Assembly: GCA_016712285.1 (NCBI GenBank)
Contig: JADJRK010000001.1
Span: 4,058,761-4,122,760 of the forward strand
Length of the DNA: 64,000 nt
Origin: Planctomycetota bacterium
GTDB taxonomy: Bacteria; Planctomycetota; UBA8742; UBA2392
Direction of reading: 5' to 3'
Position 1 is the stretch's first letter, and each line of letters begins with the position of its first letter. The notes beneath the pieces were generated by a model that saw only the letters and a program-made list of their open reading frames with translations, made no database searches and was not told the origin of the DNA. The translations under genes and the position numbers were made by a program. Positions 59,902 through 64,000 of this stretch are shown here, piece by piece.

Positions 59902-61005
59902 TTACTCGTCTTTGAACTCAATCAGTTCCATGGTGGTCTTGCCGCCGCTGGCTTCGCTGACAACTTTGACCAACAGGCCTGGGGTCTTCTTGGAGGTCCA
60001 GACGATGGACTTGGCGCCGTTGGCTTCGGTGGTGGTTTTCACGCACTCGAACTCGCCGGCTTCGACTTTGATGGTTTCGTCTTCGGTCTTCGGCGCCTCG
60101 GCGGGTGTCCCACCGTTGCCGGTTGCGGTCTTGAATTCGAGCTTGGTCTCGGTCGGCTCCATGCCGGGGTATGCCTTCTTGTCCTTGTCGAGCATGGTGT
60201 ACTTGACCATGGCGTACGTCTCGGTGACCTCGATGATCTCGGTCTTCATGTAGCTAGTGTTTTTGAACCCGCTGTAGTCTGACTCGGTGCGCATGGTCCA
60301 TGTGCGGCCCTTCTTCTTGTACAGGGCGAACGCATCGGTATCGCCAGCCTTGCCCTCGGCGGGCTTGGTCTCGTCGGGCTTGGACTCAGTGCTCTTGTCG
60401 TCTTTGGCGACGTTGTAGCTCTTGGCCAGTTCTGACTTCAGGTAGGCGCTGAACTCGGCTTTGCTGACCTTGCCGTCGCTGTCGGTGTCGACTGCCTTCC
60501 ATTCCTCATCGCTGGGTTCTTCGCCGTTGTCTGCGGCTGCGGCTTCTTTGCGGGTCAGCGAGCCGTCCTTGTCGGTGTCCATCTCTTTGTAGATTTCATC
60601 GACATAGGGCGTCAGGTATTCGGCTTCGACGACTTTCATGTCCTTGGCGGACAGGTCGGCCTTGAACTCCATATCGCTGTTGCGGCTGGTGACGTACTTC
60701 TTGAGCTCAGCCTTGGTCAACTCGTTGTTGTCGTCTTTGTCGGCGCTCAGGTAGTCCAGCAGGTACATCTGCAGGTACGTCAGATACAGCATCTCTGCGC
60801 CTTCTTCGGTTGTGGCTTCCTTCCGAAGCGCGGCTTTCAACTCGCTGAGCGTGATCGTTTCGTTCTTGTCCGTGTCCAGGGTTTCGAAATAGCTGTTGAC
60901 CTCGGCATCTGTCTCGTCGCCCTCTTCGGCGCCTCCCATTTGCGCCGACAACCCGCCGCACAGCAGCGTTGCCGCAAACAGCCAAATCCCGATTTTCGCG
61001 TTCAT
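59902..61005 (-). CDS. Secreted EF-hand protein with one copy of a repeated unnamed domain
   Basis: A 367-aa protein with a signal peptide (about 1-20) and a GGAGG ribosome site. It contains EF-hand loops of the form DxDxD(G/E): LDTDKNETITLSEL, ADKDDNNELTKAEL, MDTDKDGSLTRKEA and VDTDSDGKVSKAEF (about 35-195), so it probably binds calcium. The last ~150 residues share a pattern with the gene upstream: ALYKKKGRTWTMR, then VEAGEFECVKT, W.S...PGLLVKV and ELIEF. I know no name for that domain. Downstream of, and probably co-transcribed with, the neighbour at 61031 (25-bp gap). Confidence 0.78.
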   Translation of the reverse strand: MNAKIGIWLFAATLLCGGLSAQMGGAEEGDETDAEVNSYFETLDTDKNETITLSELKAALRKEATTEEGAEMLYLTYLQMYLLDYLSADKDDNNELTKAELKKYVTSRNSDMEFKADLSAKDMKVVEAEYLTPYVDEIYKEMDTDKDGSLTRKEAAAADNGEEPSDEEWKAVDTDSDGKVSKAEFSAYLKSELAKSYNVAKDDKSTESKPDETKPAEGKAGDTDAFALYKKKGRTWTMRTESDYSGFKNTSYMKTEIIEVTETYAMVKYTMLDKDKKAYPGMEPTETKLEFKTATGNGGTPAEAPKTEDETIKVEAGEFECVKTTTEANGAKSIVWTSKKTPGLLVKVVSEASGGKTTMELIEFKDE

Positions 61006-61030
61006 ATTCAATCCTCCTGAGTTCCTGTTT

Positions 61031-62059
61031 TCATTCATCAAACTGCACAAGTTCAGTCAACTGTTCGAAGTCTTCGCCCGTGACTGTCAGGCGCACAACA
61101 AGCCCGGGCCATGCCTTGGCGTACCATGCGCAACAGGCGCGGCCCTCTTCGTCTTCGTAGGAGTGCACCTTGCATTCAAGCAGGCCCGCAATCGTGATGC
61201 GTTTTTCGGTGCGGTCAAGCCTTGAGCGCCGCTTGGGCTCAAGCCAGTCGCGCAAGTTTTCAGCAAAGTTGATGCTGACATTCTCTACCTTGGCGCCTTT
61301 CAGCTTCTCCAGCGTGAGCGTCAGGTCCGTGATCTCGAGCTCGCAGCTCTCTTTGTCCGCCGCCGTAATCTCGTACTGCTGCACAAGGAAACTGCGCACG
61401 CGGTTCTTGCCGCGTTGCGTTGTGGTCTTGTGGATCCACTTGCGCCCTTTGGTGCCGAACAGCCGGGTGTCAGTGATCTCTGCGTCTTCCGCCTCGCCCT
61501 TTTTCTTCTTCTTTGCCTTGGGCGCCTTGTAGCCGGGGTCGCCCTCGACCACATCGAGCTCAATCAATTCGCGGGTGCCGAAGCGGTCGTCAGACTTCAC
61601 CACCATGGTGGGATAATCCACGCTTCGCCACATGGTTGCACCGCCGTCGATCTCGTTTTCCCAGCGCACGCAATCAAACGTTCCCGCGGGCACCTTGATC
61701 TTTTCCTGCTTCACTTTCCGGAACCCGACCGGGTCGCGAAAGATCAGGCTGTCGGCCTGGAATGCGACTTTGACGATGGTGGCCGCGCCCTCGGACTCTT
61801 TCTTGTTTGCGTCGAGAATGGCCTGGCGCATTTCGGCGCGGTCGTCCCATACCGCGGTCACTTCGTGCCGCAGGTACGTGATCTGGTCGTCGCCACCTTC
61901 CTGGCCGGGCTTGGGCGAGCGTTTTAGCATCCAGGTGCGGCCCGCCACTCGGTACAGCACGAACTGGTCTGCCGGCGCGGGATCGTCCTTGGCGCCGGTG
62001 TAGCCGACGGCAGCGATGACCAGCGCGAGCGCAAACACCAGGCGGAATGCCGTGGCCAT
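61031..62059 (-). CDS. Secreted protein with two copies of the repeated unnamed domain
   Basis: A 342-aa protein with a signal peptide (about 1-23). Two copies of one ~140-residue domain follow. Copy 1 (about 30-175): FVLYRVAGRTWMLKRS, VPAGTFDCVRWEN, PTMVVKSDDRFGTRELIEL. Copy 2 (about 200-342): LFGTKGRKWIHKTT, AGLLECKVHSYED, PGLVVRLTVTGEDFEQLTELVQF. The shared points are a GRxW near the start, a Cys after (A)G.(F/L), and a hydrophobic strand before (E)L..F. A Lys-rich linker separates them. The domain is also in the neighbour. The function is unknown; the fold resembles a secreted beta sandwich. Confidence 0.75.
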   Translation of the reverse strand: MATAFRLVFALALVIAAVGYTGAKDDPAPADQFVLYRVAGRTWMLKRSPKPGQEGGDDQITYLRHEVTAVWDDRAEMRQAILDANKKESEGAATIVKVAFQADSLIFRDPVGFRKVKQEKIKVPAGTFDCVRWENEIDGGATMWRSVDYPTMVVKSDDRFGTRELIELDVVEGDPGYKAPKAKKKKKGEAEDAEITDTRLFGTKGRKWIHKTTTQRGKNRVRSFLVQQYEITAADKESCELEITDLTLTLEKLKGAKVENVSINFAENLRDWLEPKRRSRLDRTEKRITIAGLLECKVHSYEDEEGRACCAWYAKAWPGLVVRLTVTGEDFEQLTELVQFDE

Positions 62060-62194
62060 AACCTGCACCTGTGGCTGTGAGCAATGTCCGATTGTGGGAA
62101 GCGGGCACCCGCCGCGCAAGGAAAGAAACGAGGCGCGACGTGCCCGCAGGCCAATAGAATCCTACACTGCGCGGCACAGGAACAAGGAACGAAG

Positions 62195-63727
62195 ATGCAG
62201 AAGACCGGCGCAGACCGCGAACGAGTGCTTGAACTGCTGACCGAAATGGGCGGCGTCACCGAAGAAAACGTGCGCAAGATCGCCAAGCTCACGCGCGTAT
62301 CCGAGGCTGAAATCTGGGGCGCGGGCACCTTCTACCACCTGATCAACAAACCCGGCAAACGCATGCGCGTATGCAACGGGCTGACCTGCCGGCTGTTCGG
62401 CGCCGACGAAGTGATTGAAAGGCTGCGCGCCCAGGGCAAAGAGGTCACGGAGGCCACGTGCCTTGGCCAATGCGACCGCGCACCGGCTGCGCTCGACGAA
62501 GACATGAAGGTGATCGACTGGGCAAAGCAGGAGCGCAGCATCACGCCCGCCAATGACGATCTGCCGCTCAACCTGGCGGGCAAGCCGGACTACAAATTTG
62601 CAGCGCTGGAAGCCGCGCGCAAACTCAAGCCCGAGGACATCTTCAAGCTGCTTGAAGAAAGCGGACTGCAGGGCCGCGGCGGCGCGGGCTTTCCGGCGCA
62701 TATCAAATGGAAGGGCGTGGCCGGCCAGAAAGACCCCGTGCGCTACGTCGTGTGCAACGGCGACGAAGCCGAGCCCGCGACATTCAAGGACCGCGAGACG
62801 ATGCTGCGTCGCCCGGACAAACTGATCGAGGGCATGGCGATCGCGGCCTACGCGGTGGGGGCCAAAGAGGTCTATTTCTACATTCGAGGCGAGTTCAATG
62901 CCGAGTACGAGTCGGTGAAAGCCGCCCTGCACAAGGCCCCCGACAGCATCCAGAACCTGGACTGGCACTTCCACCGTGGCCATGGCGCCTACATCTGCGG
63001 CGAAGAGACAGCCATGCTGGAAAGCATGGAAGGCAAGCGCGGCATGCCGCGGCTGAAGCCGCCGTTTCCGCACGAGTTCGGGTTCCGCGGCAAGCCGACG
63101 CTGATCAACAACGTCGAGACTTTTGCGTGCGTGCCATACATTGTTCTGCAGGGCGGCGCGAAGTTCAAAGCCCACGGCCGCACCGAAGCCGGCAGCAAGC
63201 TGTACTGCATCAGCGGCCACGTGAACAAGCCAGGCGTCTATGAATTGCCCCTGGGCGCAACGCTGGATGAGCTGGTGGGGGCAGCGGGCGGCTACATGGG
63301 CAACCCGATGGCGTTCAGCCCGGGTGGGGCCAGCAGCGGATTTCTGCCGATCGAGAAGCGCAATGTCCCGCTGGATTTTAAGGGCCTGCAAAAGGAAGGC
63401 AGCATGCTGGGCAGCGCGGGCGTCGTGGTGCTCAACGACACCGTGGACATGGCCAAGGCTGCGCAATGGCAACTCGAATTCTTTGAGCTGGAAAGCTGCG
63501 GCCAGTGCGCGCCGTGCCGCATAGGCACGCGTTATCTGCACAACCAGGTCAGCAAGTACCTGAAGTCCGGCGACCCGGGCGCGCTCAAGCACGCCAACGA
63601 CGTAGGCTGGGAAATGGAAGAAGGCAGCATCTGCGGCCTGGGCATGGTAGCCCACAAGCCGCTGGTGGACGCCCTGAAGTACTTCCCTAAGGCGTTTCAG
63701 CCCCGGCCGGAAGGCCCGGGGGAGTGA
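62195..63727 (+). CDS. NuoE-NuoF fusion (NADH-dependent flavoprotein subunit)
   Basis: A 510-aa protein joining a short NuoE-like thioredoxin-fold domain (about 1-110; ligands in CNGLTC and CLGQC for a [2Fe-2S] cluster) to a NuoF-like flavoprotein. NuoF motifs are GLQGRGGAGFPAHIKW (FMN and NADH), GHGAYICGEETAMLESMEGK, and the [4Fe-4S] motif ESCGQCAPCR with a later CGLG. This layout occurs in diaphorase subunits of formate dehydrogenase (FdsB) and hydrogenases (HoxF) as well as in some complex I. It is alone, without nuo, hox or fds neighbours in the window, so its partner is unknown. ATG 62195 is chosen. Confidence 0.9.
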   Translation: MQKTGADRERVLELLTEMGGVTEENVRKIAKLTRVSEAEIWGAGTFYHLINKPGKRMRVCNGLTCRLFGADEVIERLRAQGKEVTEATCLGQCDRAPAALDEDMKVIDWAKQERSITPANDDLPLNLAGKPDYKFAALEAARKLKPEDIFKLLEESGLQGRGGAGFPAHIKWKGVAGQKDPVRYVVCNGDEAEPATFKDRETMLRRPDKLIEGMAIAAYAVGAKEVYFYIRGEFNAEYESVKAALHKAPDSIQNLDWHFHRGHGAYICGEETAMLESMEGKRGMPRLKPPFPHEFGFRGKPTLINNVETFACVPYIVLQGGAKFKAHGRTEAGSKLYCISGHVNKPGVYELPLGATLDELVGAAGGYMGNPMAFSPGGASSGFLPIEKRNVPLDFKGLQKEGSMLGSAGVVVLNDTVDMAKAAQWQLEFFELESCGQCAPCRIGTRYLHNQVSKYLKSGDPGALKHANDVGWEMEEGSICGLGMVAHKPLVDALKYFPKAFQPRPEGPGE

Positions 63728-63742
63728 TTGCCAGGTCGCAGC

Positions 63743-64000
63743 ATGGCCACATACTTCATCACAATCACTTGCTACGGCACATGGCTTCACGGCGACGAGC
63801 GAGGTTCGCACGACCGAAAGGGAACCACGTTGGGCACAGCAATCTTGGCACCCGACGCGGCACTTGAGGCGCAGATGCGCCTGCGGATGAAACATCCGGA
63901 GATGAGGCTCAACGGGCCGATGCGCAAAACTGCAAGGGAGGCTGTCGTCGAGCACTGCGCCTATCGCGGTTGGGAACTTTGCGAACTCAGCGTGCGAACG
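63743..64000 (+). CDS. REP-associated tyrosine transposase (Y1/IS200-like), N-terminal part
   Basis: A frame begins at ATG 63743 and runs off the right edge (86 codons seen). The product starts MATYFITITCYGTWLHGDER and continues GSHDRKGTT, which is the start of the Y1-type REP-associated transposase family (RAYT/TnpAREP, or IS200-like). The window ends at VRT, just before the HUH metal-binding motif, which the family has next. It lies 15 bp after the NuoE-NuoF stop. RAYTs mobilise short palindromic sequences, and this window has many. Confidence 0.85.
   Translation, partial: MATYFITITCYGTWLHGDERGSHDRKGTTLGTAILAPDAALEAQMRLRMKHPEMRLNGPMRKTAREAVVEHCAYRGWELCELSVRT

Noticed and set aside
62162..63955. 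Antisense open frame of 597 codons opposite the NuoE-NuoF gene
   Set aside because: Same reason: all catalytic motifs are on the plus strand, and the antisense product is low-complexity.

Overview
The window reads as chromosomal DNA from a high-GC (about 63-65% by eye) Gram-negative-type bacterium. Evidence for two membranes is several lipoproteins with lipoboxes, two predicted outer-membrane beta-barrels, a FlgI-like lipoprotein and a LysM protein with one anchor. The mix of many small secreted or unknown proteins, a stand-alone LigD 3'-phosphoesterase-like protein, a GxxExxY protein, a CII-like regulator and abundant short hairpin repeats fits Planctomycetota best, but nothing here (for example rRNA) settles the phylum. 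Coding density is high, genes are packed on both strands, and many convergent pairs overlap or nearly touch (sfsA/murJ, yjbQ-like/HAD, LigD-like/DUF481-like). GTG and TTG starts are common.

Layout. 0.36-10.5 kb: a CAU tRNA whose gene overlaps the antisense end of a sterol-desaturase-like gene, a methyltransferase, sfsA, murJ with an upstream lipoprotein, a PduO-type cobalamin adenosyltransferase, an SDR, an enoyl-CoA hydratase/HMG-CoA-lyase pair, and a secreted thioredoxin-like protein. 10.5-13.7 kb: a lower-GC accessory block in which three same-orientation copies of an RHS-like fragment, each ending in a palindrome, flank a secreted leucine-rich-repeat protein and a two-gene unit of unknown function. 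13.7-26.9 kb: a large secreted alpha/beta hydrolase, a basic AT-hook-like protein, a 2H phosphoesterase, a histidine kinase/response regulator pair, a bifunctional-nuclease protein, an outer-membrane barrel, thioredoxin, an array of about ten hairpins, nadA, and two tandem membrane-anchored metallophosphoesterases. 26.9-30.2 kb: a second accessory block (SEC-C remnant plus three orphan genes of defence/phage-island type) followed by a SnoaL-like gene. A third metallophosphoesterase paralogue at 30.2 kb carries two palindromic elements inside its reading frame.

31.5-45.5 kb: a His-rich CobW GTPase overlapping a TPR/SEC-C gene, a tRNA-like gene with an odd acceptor stem, an SPFH protein with four tandem N-terminal repeats, glutamate dehydrogenase, an Rrf2 regulator, a secreted protein with a C-terminal sorting-like tail, a YjbQ-like protein, a HAD phosphatase, a rhomboid protease, an ATP-cone/NrdD-like protein lacking the glycyl-radical end, and a FlgI-like lipoprotein. 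45.7-53.8 kb is housekeeping: smc, a SpoU-type methyltransferase, HPr, YvcK, HPF, a YfcE-like phosphoesterase and truA. 53.8-64 kb: a GxxExxY protein wrapped in period-8 repeats, a LigD-like protein, a beta-barrel, tRNA-Pro(GGG), mtnA, a CII-like regulator, a LysM protein, two secreted proteins sharing a repeated unnamed domain (one with EF-hands), a NuoE-NuoF fusion, and at the right edge the start of a REP-associated (Y1) transposase.

How the parts connect. The Y1 transposase at the edge and the many palindromes of two types (GGGGAC/GTCCCC-type, and 8-9 bp stems with 3-nt loops) suggest that REP-like mobilisation has shaped the intergenic spaces and even one coding sequence. HPF-YvcK-HPr form a compact regulatory group linking carbon and nitrogen status to cell-envelope metabolism and ribosome hibernation. 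The CobW GTPase and the SEC-C protein probably form a two-gene metal-handling operon. The best candidates for something undescribed are the RHS-fragment cassette array, the tandem hairpin array, the metallophosphoesterase family with in-frame palindromes, the repeated domain at 59.9-62.1 kb, and the four-repeat SPFH protein.
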